64,000 nucleotides of DNA from Saccopteryx bilineata (GCF_036850765.1 NC_089492.1:71860482-71924481), one strand, 5' to 3'; counted from the first letter of the stretch, positions 34,128 to 46,261 are shown. Translations and numbers: made by a program. Notes: generated from the letters alone by a model not told the origin.

Positions 34128-34418
34128 AAAAGAAAACATGAGGCTTGTGGCCCTAGGTGTGGCACACAGCCCCACCTACAGCAGTGGGGTAAAGGTCAAG
34201 GCTTTTAGACCCCGGGCACATGAACACAGCCCCTCCCGTGGAGGAGAGGCAGAAACCTCAGCGACAGCCACAGTGGGTTGGCACCCACAACACACATACC
34301 CCAAAGCCCAAGGCAGTGGCAGAGGGGATGGCAGGCCTGCAGACACACCACACTTAGAGAACACAGAGGCCACACCCATTGGATTCCAGTGGCTATACCC
34401 TTCTTATACACAGACAAA

Positions 34419-35334
34419 ATGAGAAGGCAAAGAAATGCAACCCAATTGAATAAAAAGAAAAATCCACAAAAGGACTTGAATGAGTCAGATAAAACCAAAT
34501 TACCAGATGCAGAGTTAGGATGCTCAAAGATATTAGAAAAACAATAGATGTTCATAACAAACAATTAAATAAAGAGATAGCAAGTATTAAAAAGGACATT
34601 GAAATAATAAAAAAGAATCAGTCAGAAATGACAAATAAAATATCAGAAATGAAGACCACAATGGAAGGAATTAAAAGCACGATGGATGAAGCTGAGGATT
34701 GAATCAGCGAGTTAGAAGACAAGATAAATGAAGGCATGGAAGTAGAGCAGCAAAAAGAAAAGAGACTCAAAAAGTCTGAGGAAACTCTAAGAGAGCTCTG
34801 TGACAACATGAAGAGAAATAATATCCGCATCATAGGGATTCCTGAAGAGGAAGAGAAAGAACAAGTGATAGAGACTTTGTTCAATCAAGTCATAGCTGAA
34901 AACTAACCTAAATTGATGCAGGAAAAAGCCACACAAGTTCAAGAAGCACAGACATTTCCATTAAAGAGAAACCCAAAGAAATCTACACCACGACACATCA
35001 TAATTAAAATAACAAAGCTAAGTGATAAAGAGAAAAATGTTAAAAGCTGCTAGAGAAAAAAAGGCTATCACCTACAAAGGAGCCCCCATAAGAATGACAT
35101 CTGACTTCTCAACAGAAACACTTGAGGCCAGAAGAGAATGGCAAGAAATATTCAAAATAATGCAGAACAAGAGCCTACAATCAAGACTACTTTATTCAGG
35201 AAGGCTATTGTTTAAAATTGAATGAGAAATAAAAAGCTTTCCTGACCAAAAAAAAAAAAAAAAAAAAAGAAAAAAAACTAAAGGAATTTATTGCAACCAA
35301 GCCAATGCTGCAAGAAATGTTAAGGGGCCTATAA
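34419..35334 (+). pseudogene. L1-B ORF1 remnant
   Basis: From ATG 34419 (MRRQRNATQLNKKKNPQKD) it resembles the start of L1-C ORF1. It breaks near 34540 and 34700, then continues with coiled-coil, RRM-like (NNIRIIGIPEEEEKEQ at about 34815) and C-terminal (TSDFSTETLEARREWQEIF at about 35100) segments in shifting frames. A 21-base A run at 35248-35268 sits where L1-C has only eight A, and shifts the frame again. No functional product is expected. Confidence 0.88.
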
Positions 35335-36272
35335 ACAGATCAAAGGGGGAAAAGAATACAGCAAAAGAGGAATACAGCTTTAAATAACAAAATGGCAATA
35401 AACAACTACATATCAATAATAACCTTAAATGTAAATGGATTAAATGATCCAATCAAAAGACATAAGGTAGCTGCTTGGATCAGAAAACAGGATCCATACA
35501 TATGCTGTCTACAAGAGACACACCTTAAAACAAAAGATGCACATAAAAGGTACAAGGATGAAAAAAAAAATTCATGAAAATGGAAATGAAAAAAAGCTGG
35601 GGTAGCAATACTTATATCAGACAAAATGAACTTTAAAATAAAAGTTATTGTAAGAGATAAAGAAGGTCACTACATAATGATAAAGGGAGCAATCCAACAG
35701 GAAGATATAAGCATTATAAATATCTACGCACCTAACATAGGAGCACCTAAATATACAAAGCAGACTTTGATGGATATAAAGGGTGAAATTAACAGCAATA
35801 ATATAATAGGGGATTTCAGTACCCCACTAACATCACTAGATAGATCCTCAAGAAAGAAAATTAACAAAGGAACAGTAGACTTTAGGATACACTAGATCAA
35901 CTCTTTTAGTAGATCTCTTCAGAACCTTTCACCCAAAAGCAGCAGAATATACATTTTTTTTCAAGTGCTCATGGTACATTCTTTAGCATAGACCACATGT
36001 TAGGGCACAAAAGCAGTCTCAACAAATTTAAGAAGATTAAAATCATATCAAGCATTTTCTCTGATCACAATGGCATAAAACTAGAAATCAACCACAACAG
36101 AAAAACTGAAAAATACTCAAACACTTGGAAACTAAATAGCATGTTATTAAATAATGAATGGGTTAACAATGAGATCAAAGAAGAAATAAAAAAATTCCTA
36201 GAAACAAATGATAATGAGCATACAACAACTCAAAATTTATAGGACACAGCAAAAGCAGTACTGAGAAGGAAG

Positions 36273-36490
36273 GTTTATCCCATCCTATCATCTCCTTTTC
36301 TCTGTTCTCTTTTCTTCTGGTCCCTTTGATCTCTCCTCTGTCTCAATTCTGTTCGTCAGTTCACATTGTTCCTTGGATTTCTCAAATGAGTGAGGTCATA
36401 AGATATTTTTCTTTTTCTGCCTGGCTTATTTCATTTAACATAATAGTTTTCATGTCCATCTATGTTGTCGCAAAATGTAAGATTTCCTTT
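36273..36490 (-). mobile_element. Inverted L1 3'-end segment inside L1-B ORF2
   Basis: Reads as the reverse complement of the L1 end of ORF2 and start of 3'UTR (equivalent to about 39256-39470 in this same element). Examples are GGACCAGAAGAAAAGAG, TTTGAGAAATCCAAGGAACAATG and GACCTCACTCATTTG on the minus strand. There is no poly-A tail and no target duplication. The left join shares GTTTAT with both sequences. This fits a template switch or inversion rather than a separate insertion. Confidence 0.85.
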
Positions 36491-36991
36491 TTAGCATTAC
36501 AGGCATACTTTAAGAAGCTAGAAAAAGCTCAAATAAACAACTTAACCTTGCATCTAAAAGAACTAGGAAAAGAACAGCAAGTAAAGCCCAGAGGTAGTAG
36601 AAGGAAGGAAATAATAAAGATCAGAGTGGATATAAATGACATAGAGGCTAAAGAAATAATACAGAGGATCAGTAAAACAAGGAGCTGGTTCATTGAAAAA
36701 GTAAACAAGATCGATGAACCTTTAACCAGACTCACCAAGAAAAAAAGAGAAAGGACTCAAATAAATAAAATTAGGAATAAGAGTGGAGAAATAACAACTG
36801 ACACAACAGAAATACAAAATATTGTAAGAAAATACTATGAAGAACTGTATGCCAAAAAATTAGACAACCTAAATAAAATGGACAAATTCTTTGAAACATA
36901 ATATTTTAAAAATTAATCAGGAAGAATCAGAAAACTTAAACAGATCGATCACAACAAATGAGATCGAAATACTTATCAAAAGCTCCTAACA

Positions 36992-37386
36992 GCCCTGGCC
37001 GGTTGGCTCAGCGGTAGAGCGTCGGCCTAGCGTGCAGAGGACCCGGGTTTGATTCCCGGCCAGGGCACATAGGAGAAGCGCCCATTTGCTTCTCCACCCC
37101 TCCGCCGCGCCTTCCTCTCTGTCTCTCTCTTCCCCTCCCGCAGCCAAGGCTCCATTGGAGCAAAGATGGCCCGGGCGCTGGGGATGGCTCTGTGGCCTCT
37201 GCCCCAGGCGCTAGAGCGGCTCTGGTCGCAACATGGCGACGCCCAGGATGGGCAGAGCATCGCCCCCTGGTGGGCAGAGCGTCGCCCCCTGGTGGGCGTG
37301 CCGGGTGGATCCCGGTCGGGCGCATGCGGGAGTCTGTCTGACTGTCTCTCCCTGTTTCCAGCTTCAGAAAAATGCAAAAAAAAAGA
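36992..37386 (+). mobile_element. Young Ves-type SINE in L1-B
   Basis: Starts GCCCTGGCCGGTTGGCTCAG. The A-box lies within TGGCTCAGCGGTAGAG and the B-box is GGTTTGATTCC at 37046-37056. It ends GTTTCCAGCTTCAGAAAAATG plus an A-rich tail. A perfect 14-bp duplication AAAAGCTCCTAACA is at 36978-36991 and 37387-37400. It is CpG-rich and close to the copy at 53251, hence young. Confidence 0.96.
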
Positions 37387-39709
37387 AAAAGCTCCTAACA
37401 AACAAAAGCCTGGGGCCCTATGGCTTCACAAGTGAATTCTACCAAATATTCAAAGAAGAACTAACTCCTATCCTTCTCAAGCTATTTCAAAAAATTCAAA
37501 AGGAAGGAAGACTTCCAAGGTCCTTTTATGAAGTGAGCATAATTCTGATTCCAAAACCAGGCAAAGACAACACAAAAAAAGAAAATTATAGGCCAATATT
37601 CCTTATGAATCTAGATGCTAAAATCCTCAACAAAATTTTAGCCAACTGGATCCAGCAATATATGAAAAAAATCATACACCATGATCAAGTGAGATTTATT
37701 CTGGGAAGGCAAAGCTGGTACAATATTTGCAAATCAATCAATGTGATTCATCACATAAACAAAAGGAAGGAGAAAAACCACATGATAATTTCAATAGATG
37801 CAGAAAAAGCAGGAAACAATCCCCTTCACTATTGCAACCAAAAAAATAAACTCCTAGGAGTAAATTTAACCAAAGAGATTAAAGACTTGTATTCAAAATA
37901 TTATAAAACATTGATAAAAGAAATCAAGGAAGATACAACAAGTGGAAGCATATACTGTGCTCATGGTTAGGAAGAATAAACATCATTAAAATGTCTATAT
38001 TACCCAAAGCAATTTATAAATTCAATGCAATACCAATTAAAATACCAATGACATACTTCAAAGATATAGAACACATATTCCAAAAATTTATATGGAACCA
38101 AAAAAGAACACAAATAGCCTCAGCCATCTTGAAAAGGAAGAATAAAGTGGGAGGTATCACATTTCCTGATATCAAGTTATACTACAAGGTTATTGTACTC
38201 AAAACAGCTTGGTACTGGCATAAGAACAGGCATATAGATCAATGAAACAGAACAGAGAACCCAGAAATAAACCCACACCTTTATGGACTATTGGTATTTG
38301 ACAAAGGAGGTAAGAGCATACAATGGAGTAAATACAGCCTCTTCAACAAATGGTGTTGGGAAAATTGGACATCTATCTGCAAAAAAATGAAAGTAGATCG
38401 CCAACTTACACCATTCACAAAAATCAACTCAAAATGGATAAAAGACTTAAATGTAAACTGTGAAACCATAAGCATCTTAGAAGAAAACAGGCAGTAAGCT
38501 CTCCGACATCTCTCGCAGCAATATATATATTTGCCAATTTATTTCCATGGGCAAGTGAAATAAAAGACAGGATAAACAAATGGGAATATATCAAAATAAA
38601 AAGTTTTTGCATAGTTAAAAACAATAAGAACAGAATAAAAAGACAAACTACACAATGGGAGAACATATTCAACAATACGTCTGATAAAGGGTTAATAACC
38701 AAAATTTATAAAGAACTTGTATAACTCAACACCAGGAAGATAAACAATCCAATCAAAAAATGAGCTAAAGAAATGAATAGACACTTCTCCAAACAGGACA
38801 TACAGATGGCCAATAAGCATATAAAAAAATGCTTAACATCACTAATCATTAGAGAAATGCAAATTAAAACCACAATGAGATATCACCTCACACCAGTCAG
38901 AATGGCGTTCATCAACAAAACAACACAGAATAAGTGCTGGCGAGGATGAGGAGAAAAGGGGACCCTCCTGCACTGCTGTTGGGAATGCAGACTGGTGCAG
39001 CCACTGTGGAAAACAGTATGGAGATTCCTCAAAAAATTAAAAATCGAACTGCCTTTTGACCCAGCCATCCCACTTTTAGGAATATACCCCAAGAACACCA
39101 TAGCACTGTTTCAAAAGGAGAAATATACCCCCATGTTTATGGCAGCATTGTTCACAATAGCGAAGATCTGGAAACAGCCCAAGTGTCCATCAGTGGATGA
39201 GTGGATTAAAAAACAATGGTACATATATACTATGGAATACTATGGGGCCATGAAAAAGAAGGAAATCTTACCTTTTGTGACAACATGGATGGACACTATT
39301 ATGTTAAGTGAAATAAGCCAGGCAGAAAGAGTAAAATATCATATGACCTCACTCATTTGAAGAAACCAAGGAACAATGTGAACTGAGGAACGGAATTGAG
39401 GCAGAGGAGAGATCAAAGGGACCAGAAAAAAAGAGAACAGAGGGAAAGGAGATGATAGGATGGGATAAACTTGAAGGGAAGGGGGGAGGGCGCTATGGGG
39501 AGGGGGCTAAGAGAGAAGTTGAGAAGAATACAGGGGAGGGGGGTAAGGGAGAAGTTGAGGGGAGGGGGGATGCATATGGGGTAACACTAGAATCTATATA
39601 AACACAATAAATTAAAATCAATAAAAAAAAGAAAACATGAAATCAAGGTAGAAAATAGAAATTTTAAGATTCAAAAAAGCAAATACTAGAATTGAAAGTA
39701 AATACATTT

Positions 39710-39905
39710 TTTAAAAAACATTTTATTTATTCATTTTAGAGAGAGAGAGAAAGATAGGGACAGGGGTGGCGGAGGAGAAAACATTAACTCATTGTTGCTT
39801 CTCCTATGTGCTGTATGTGCCTTGACCAGGCAAGCCCAGGGTTTTGAAGCAGTGACCTCAGTGTTTCAGGTTGATGTGCTATCCATGTGCCATTACTGTT
39901 CAGGT
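39710..39905 (-). mobile_element. Older bat tRNA-derived SINE
   Basis: On the minus strand: head-like CATGGATAGCACATCAACC, CACTGCTTCAAAACCC, GCCTGGTCAAGGCACATA, then CTCCTCC/CTCTCTC and AAAATGAATAAATAAAA. This layout is like the SINE at 3325-3530 and related families. The target duplication is not clear. Confidence 0.7.
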
Positions 39906-42900
39906 ATAAATAAAGTTATTGAGCTGAGATAAAGAGAGAGGAGAAGAGGAAGAAAGAGTGAGAAATAAAGGAATCAGATGTCAGAATAATTTTTAAAATA
40001 TGTCAATTGAGGATATTTTGAAAAACATAAAGGGAGAAAGAATCTGAAATTGGAACTGTCTTTAGCAATGCAGAATCTCTTGTCTAGTTACATTAACCTC
40101 TTGATGTGGGGAACGAGTAAAGAAAACCCAGATGGTAGATGGAGGGTGGAGAGGGTGAGGAGCCTGTAATACTCATCACAGCTGTGGGCAAGAGCACTAC
40201 ATGGTTTGTGGCCAAATCATGATTTTATTTATTTATTTATTTAGGACCTAATATCATTTGGAAACAATCTTCAAAGCTAGTTATTTTAATAGAAGTCTGT
40301 TTCCATTGGATTTAGATAATAATACTGCAATTTTCAACCATATATCTTATCTATTGCTTTAATGTCCATATTTAGTATAGACATGGGACATATTTACTGA
40401 AGTTTCTAATGATTTTCTTTTTTTGTGTGTGATTTTTTTCCCCCAAGTTTATTTTAAAGTCTTAGAAATTTTCAATAATGAATGAGCTCAACTAGAGGAT
40501 TATGTTTCAGATCTAATGATGTGGAAGTCTAGTCTTCAAAAACTGCCTTAATCCCTATGTTCTTAAGTGCTAATGTTTTGTTTGAGAAAAAGATTTTGAT
40601 TGGCAGGTACAACATCACATGCTTTTTATGAATTCTGCTTTCTGCCAATATTCAGGGATTGTGTCTAATGTACAGCAGCATTTTGTAAATGACTATCATT
40701 GTGTCTGAAGCATTGGCAAGTGCCATTATTGACTCCCAGAAATACTTAGCGATTTGTAGTATCTCTCAGTTTGGGAGAGAATAACTAATGTGTGAAGTAA
40801 ATAATAGGCTCAAGATTTTACTTTTCCTCTACAATGGACATTTGAAATAAAAATGTTGACTCATTAAATATGAGCTTGTACCACCTGGCTCAATATGCCA
40901 GGTAAGACATAAATCTTTTATTCTCAATAGATTTACAAAGAGCTCATAGCCAGTTTACAAAGAGCTCATACTCAACTCAAGCTTTTTTTGTATTTTGGGC
41001 TATGACATAGCCCAACTATGTTAATCAGACACATCTCAGTTGTATAGTCAGACAACACCATGTTTTTGTAGCTTACCCAAACAAAGGCTTATTGTTTGCT
41101 CATGGAAGGCTCATGGAAGGCTTTCTGTAAGACCCGGCATCTCTCCAGGTCAAAAATCTTCCCCACAGCACTCATTCCCAGTGAACTTGGGCTGAGTGAC
41201 AATTGCTGTCTGTGCTGAACCACAAGCAACACACAGTCCCCTCATTTAGAGGACCAGGGCAGGACACACACCGAGTTGCACATCAGCTCTTAAATGCCTT
41301 TCATTTTTCTTTGATGGCATCCTCTAGACATGCTCATTGTCAAGTGCATTTGATCTGCCATGCAAATAGGATTGAGGTGAGCCTGTTGAGTATATAAAAT
41401 ATTTTTCTCCAATGCTTTTGACCAATTCAGTAATAAAACACAATGGTGCTATTTTGTTTCCTTAGTGATCTGGGAATATATTGTAAGTTTTAAAAAATTT
41501 ATTTTGAAGTGTCTTTAAATTTATTTCTATAATTACTATGAATATTCTAACTTTTTCTTTTCAGGCCACTTTAAATTTTGACTTAAAAGAAAAAAAAAAC
41601 CCGAATGTGTTTCTTTGTCAGGAGCTGATTGGATTTTGACGACTATAGGAGGATCCTTGGGTTCAGATAAAAACTCAAGTTCCTGGATCACATCTCATTA
41701 GAACTACAATTCATATTCTTAAGAATTATTATTTGATCCCTCTCCCTCTTTTAAGAGACAAATACCATTTGGGAAAATTAAAATATTTGAAACTCAAATG
41801 CATTGATGATATTAAGTTGTCCTTAGGTCAGCAAAAAGGTCAAAGTTTGGTTCTTTTTTCTCAAATTTTATTTTTCTACTGCATCTTACTACTGGGCAAA
41901 TTAAGTATTTTGATATTTAAATTCCTTTCAACCTTCTCCTTCTCCAGGAAAACTGCCACAGGTCAGAGAAATCTAGATGAATACTTTCCCATTAGACTCT
42001 TTTCCCTTCGTGGATCTGTGTTCTTACAGCAGGATTTGGACACTTTCAAGTTTACAGTTTTTATTTCTTCTCAGTCATTTCACTCTGTTTTTAACTCTCT
42101 CCTTTGCCTATATATATTTTTTTGCTTTGTACCCTAGTTGTATACTCAGTTAAGTAAATATTAAACATTCAACTCAAATATTCAATTCAGTGAAACCTTT
42201 TACACTGATAAATCCTTTGTACTGATATTGGCTATTTGTTATCGACCCTTCAGGAAAGTTAACGGAACCCACATGATTTGGTAGTCAACCAGTGATTGCT
42301 AAAGGAATGCTTTATAAAAAAATACTATTACAAAATTAATTATTAAAAGATATAGTACAGTATTGTATTAATTGCTATGCTATTTAAATGTTAAAAAATA
42401 ATTTTATTTTACTTTAAAGTACTGTATTCAGTATGGGCAACAAATTATAAAATTAAAGGTGAAAAGGCTGGAATAAAAAAGGATAATTGATGGAAAACCA
42501 GGTAAAGTAACATATGAAAGAATTGAGTTTCTGAGCCTGAAAAAGAAGAGGTGTGGCCGTGTAGCGGTGGTTTGTAAGTCCATGGTGGGGGAGGGGGCTC
42601 CAATGTTCAATTATGATTCAATTTTTCATCTCTCTAGGTATTCAAAACATAATATATGTTAAAATTTTATCAAGAGAAAATTTAGATAGTTATACAAAAT
42701 ATCTCCTTGTGCAATCGAGTATATCATTAAGGAACACCACTGTAGGTGTACCAACAATAAATTACAAAGTGTGGTAAACACCTTGGACAAATGGAGAATG
42801 AACTTGGCCATGGGAGGGCGGTTATCATAAATAATCCTTAGGTGCCTCTTTTGACTGTATTTTCTGATAACCAATGAACTGGAAAAAAAGAGCTAAATGT

Positions 42901-43600
42901 CTTAAACAGTGGAAACATAATATACCAAAATCATATTAATTGTATCAGTAACCTTAGATAAATTTTAGATTATTATATACTAAACTATAAATTTAGTATT
43001 GCTATAAATAATTACATGACTCATTTATAAGTGCTATGAATTGGTATATGCATTATTATATTTTATTGTATATTCATACTAACCTATGGAATGGTTTCTT
43101 GACACAGTTCAGGTGGGTCAAGACTTCTTGGGAAGAAACTCCATGTATATCTGTGGTAATAGTAGACTTACTTCCCCTTTTACTTAGCCAAGAACATAGG
43201 ACACGTATTGAAAGTAGGTGACTACATAGAAGAAATGCTCTATCTCAACCTGACTTGGCACTCACCTCCCTAATAAGCATGTCGCTTTCGGTGACATTGC
43301 TCCTGAGCGCCCTATTCATCATACAGGGTTTGAGAAAGCAATATTCCAGCTATGCCACTGTCCTTTTATTGGGGTTTGGTCCAAGGACAATGCTTACAAC
43401 CTTATATTCCTAAAATATTCTTATTATCTCCACTCTGTGCATGGCTAAATGGCTAAATTCAAGTTTAGTGAGGTTGACTACCTTGGTCACGGTCATCCCA
43501 TGGTGGAGCAAGATCAAACGCAGCATTGGAGCCAGCACGCAAGTATCTCATGGTATGGCCGCAAAGCCTTATATCAGTGCAGACAGCTGCACCAACGTGA
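39906..43600. other. Unique non-coding sequence
   Basis: About 3.7 kb without a recognised gene or repeat. Minor features are a (TTTA)n run at 40222-40244, direct repeats TACAAAGAGCTCATA (about 40933 and 40955) and CTCATGGAAGG (41100, 41111). The 134-codon ORF at 41733-42137 has no recognisable domain and a composition like the flanks. Confidence 0.5.
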
Positions 43601-43633
43601 ACTGGTGATGCAATCAAATCATGAGTCAGCCCT

Positions 43634-43672
43634 GTCCCGTCCCCGTCCCTCCCCCTTCCCCCCCCCCCCCCG
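43634..43672 (+). repeat. C-rich tract
   Basis: A CCCGTCCCCGTCCCTCCCCC stretch is followed by a run of about 14 C. Its complement has enough G runs for a G-quadruplex. No gene context explains it. Confidence 0.8.
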
Positions 43673-44449
43673 CCATCAGTGGGCATGTTCCTGGTGAAAG
43701 ATTTTATAGATCTACAACCAGGGCTACAGACACATTTACTCACAAACACGATCTTGATTCAGAAATTCAAACACCTCTTTCCATGCACATGACAAACCAA
43801 ACCACAAACTTGATGTTAAATCTTTCCTCCCCAGCAGGTCCTACTCTGGGCTGGAGACCATTCTCAGGAAAGGAAATTGTACTGGCTTCTTGGTATCCTC
43901 ATTTGAAATCCTAGCCTCCTCTTTGATTTTCCAAACCCCCACCATGATAGAAGTGGGGGGGGATTGGGGATAGGCAATTCTTCCTGCTACAATAAAAGCA
44001 GGGCTTTGTACTCTCTGGACTTGGCAAACTGTCTGTCTGTCTGTCTGAGGGCACTTTGTAGGGTCTTCCAGAGGAAGCATGTGCCTCTCTCTCCAGTGGA
44101 AGCATGGGCAGTCACTATGGCAGCATAGGCAGTCACTACTGCAGTCACCAGCCTTCCTTCCCTATTGTCAAGGCATCCTGGGGTCGGACACCAGTTCATC
44201 ATGCCCCCAATTTTGGGAAACACATAGCAAACTCTCAGACGGTTCCTGGTGGCTCTTTCCAAACCTTGAGATGAGAAGGAAGTTGGCTCTCTCCTCTCAC
44301 CATGGGGGTGTGATGAGCACTCCCAGCAGAGAAACTTCTCCCCGAATACAGCCAGTTTTTATTGTGTGTTGCAGCCATGTTCTGTAAATTTGCTACAATA
44401 CTGAACCCTTGCTCCTGGGGAAAATACAGAATTAGGTTCCTGGATCTCT
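43673..44449. other. Non-coding sequence
   Basis: No exon recognised. An AATAAA lies at 43991 and a (CTGT)4-5 run at 44029-44046; a retroviral LTR tail could look like this but I could not define its ends. Confidence 0.35.
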
Positions 44450-44800
44450 GTTAATGGCATTTTCATCACCCATCCATACATAACCTCATTTGATGTGTGG
44501 TTCTGTTGAGGGACCCCTTATTTGATGTATGTTGTTGATTCGTTAACATTGAACTCACCAGCCAATGGAACCATGACTGTGCCCGAACAGAAGCCTACCT
44601 AACACATGGTTTCCCAGTAGGCACAGCACAGCTCTCCTGCCCCTAGAACATGAGACAGCACCTTGGTGCCATGCTTTGGTCTTTCTTAAGAGTGAAAGCT
44701 CCAACAAAAAACCACAAAAATGAGGAAAAACATGGTACTACATATGAAAAGGCCCTTGTTTACAGAATAAGAGCTGCTTTTACTTCTGCTGGAAATGTGC
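44450..44800 (+). repeat. Unnamed ancient interspersed repeat, copy 2
   Basis: Collinear with 2100-2545 as described there, in the same orientation. It also holds TTTACAGAATAAGAGCTGC where copy 1 has TTTACAGTTGAGAACTG. Identity looks low, so the element is old. The family is not assigned. Confidence 0.6.
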
Positions 44801-45099
44801 TCATCATTTAACTAAAAAAAAATTTTTTTGCTGCTTTTTGGATGTCCAGAAATGAACATAAAAGTGCAGTAAGTATCAATTTGGGGTTACAAATAAATTT
44901 TAGTGAGTAGGCAAGTTTTCAAATGTTTAAATAACAAGGGCCCATGAAGAACAGGAATTGACTATAAAATATTTTCAACAGTATCTTCACCAAACACTCT
45001 CCTCACTTAATTTCTATTTTCTTGATCTGGTTTAAAGTTCCCAGAGTCAGGAAAGAGACCTTTGGAATCTGACATCTATTGTCTTTCAAAATCACATTT

Positions 45100-45680
45100 G
45101 AGAGTGTATCACTCAGGGTTTGCCATTGCAAGGGATGAAAACCAAATCTTAGTGACTTAAACTAAAAATGCATTTATTAAAATGACATTGAGAAAAATAC
45201 AGAATCCTAAGGAAGGCTCAGGACCTGGCTTAGAAAATAGGCAGGAGCAAGGAAGTCTGGGTTGTAGCCAGGACCATAGAGGAGGCTGCAAATGAGAACA
45301 ATATGGCGGAGCTGCCGCCATTGCCTGTTGCTCATTGCTTCTGGATCTGAAGAGGCCACCTGCTCCCAACAGGGATTCTTCTTTTACTTTGACAGCTCAC
45401 TACACAAAGTCCAGAGCAGGTACCTCTGACTGACTGACAGATGGGAGATTACGAATTCTACGTCCTCCAGGCAAGGAAGGTTGTAAAAACAAGGATTTGG
45501 CACTTTCAGTTTCTTTAGAGGGAGGAAGGCTCTGTCTCCCACCAAGACTCAGAAAGTGAGTCACTAACAATGTGTAGAAAAAGGGATCAGATATTTGGCA
45601 TCCAGAAAAAAACAAATACACACAGGACTCATGCTTATAGACTTTAATGACTGTTAGAATTGGAGAAGATGCCAAACTCA
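45100..45680. repeat. Possible ancient mammalian repeat
   Basis: TGTATCACTCAGGGTTTGCC, TGACTTAAACTAAAAATGCATTTATT and a downstream AATATGGCGGAGCTGCCGCCATTG stretch resemble, in outline, an old mammalian interspersed repeat. Confidence is low and no gene was seen. The GGCGG...CCGCC piece at 45303-45322 can pair with itself. Confidence 0.3.
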
Positions 45681-45908
45681 TCTACTTTGTTCAATCTCCT
45701 TTGCCATTAAGATGTCTCCTTCAGAATGCTCTGGACAGTAATCTTCTAGCCTCTGCTGGATTTTCAAATGATAGGAAACTTTTCAGACTACCAGATAATA
45801 TATCTTGATTCTATAGAGTTCTTGTTCATAAGATTTTATTACGATTTCCAGGTTATGGAGTCATTTTGTTTTTGGTTTCTTCAGCATACAATTGGTCTTT
45901 GTCTAGAT

Positions 45909-46261
45909 CAGGGGTAGTCAACCTTTTTATAACTTCCGCCCACTTTTGTATCTCTGTTAGTAGTAAAATTTTCTAATCGCCCACAAGTTCCACAGTAATG
46001 GTGATTTATAAAGTAAGGAAGTAACTTTAATTTATAAAATTTATAAAGCAGAGTTACAGCAAGTTAAAGCATATAATAATAATTACTTACCAAGTACTTT
46101 ATGTCTGATTTTTGATAAGTTTTAGCAGAATAAATCTTTATAAAACAACTTACTATAGTTAAATCTATCTTTTTATTTATACTTTGGTTGTTCTGCTACT
46201 GCCCACCATGAAAGTTGGAATGCCCACTAGTGGGTGATAGGGACCAGGTTGACTACCACTG
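45909..46261. mobile_element. Non-autonomous hAT DNA transposon
   Basis: Terminal inverted repeats: CAGGGGTAGTCAACCT at the left end, and at the right end the complement of CAGTGGTAGTCAACCTGG. Length is about 353 bp. The interior is AT-rich with no ORF, so movement would have needed a transposase from elsewhere. The ends resemble those of hAT elements such as the SPIN/Charlie group (CAGYGGTTCTCAACC). An 8-bp target duplication is expected but not clear (GTCTAGAT / GAGATGAA). Confidence 0.75.

Larger units (their letters stand above)
35392..39360 (+). pseudogene. L1-B ORF2 remnant, reverse transcriptase core deleted
   Basis: Starts MAINNYISIITLNVNGLN, the endonuclease domain, with QETHL and an [17 protein letters not shown] segment but several frame breaks. 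After 36270 an inverted L1 segment interrupts it, and it resumes at 36491. A Ves SINE interrupts the SPGPDG-equivalent region at 36992. At about 37811 the frame jumps from the IDAEKA motif to [11 protein letters not shown]; relative to L1-A about 450 bp are missing (equivalent to 12542-12992), which removes the FADD active site. The C-terminal Cys-His region survives at about 38935-38995 with a stop (TGA) inside it. Confidence 0.9.
34142..39626 (+). mobile_element. Older LINE-1 (L1-B), 5'-truncated and rearranged
   Basis: A 14-bp duplication AAAAGAAAACATGA at 34128-34141 and 39627-39640 fixes both ends. The element starts within its 5'UTR (GGCTTGTGGCCC), so it is 5'-truncated. ORF1 lies at 34419-35334 and ORF2 at 35392-39360, followed by a G-rich 3'UTR and an AATAAATTAAAATC-type end. 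It carries an inverted L1 3' segment (36273-36490), a Ves SINE (36992-37386) and a deletion at about 37811 removing the reverse transcriptase core. It cannot be active. Confidence 0.93.

Noticed and set aside
36326..36901. 191-codon open frame in L1-B
   Set aside because: Its first 55 codons are antisense L1 3' sequence from the inverted segment and the rest is ordinary ORF2. It is not a gene.
37233..37970. 245-codon open frame joining SINE and L1 reverse transcriptase sequence
   Set aside because: The first part is translated Ves SINE and the rest is L1-B ORF2 after a deletion. The fusion is an accident of insertion, with no promoter or start context of its own.
41733..42137. 134-codon frame MIPLPLLRDKYHLGK...
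   Set aside because: No recognisable domain, Phe/Leu-rich as expected for T-rich DNA, and no promoter, splice or conservation evidence.
43449..43914. Overlapping frames on both strands around the C-rich tract
   Set aside because: Proline/glycine runs come from the C run. No domain, and the frames exclude each other.
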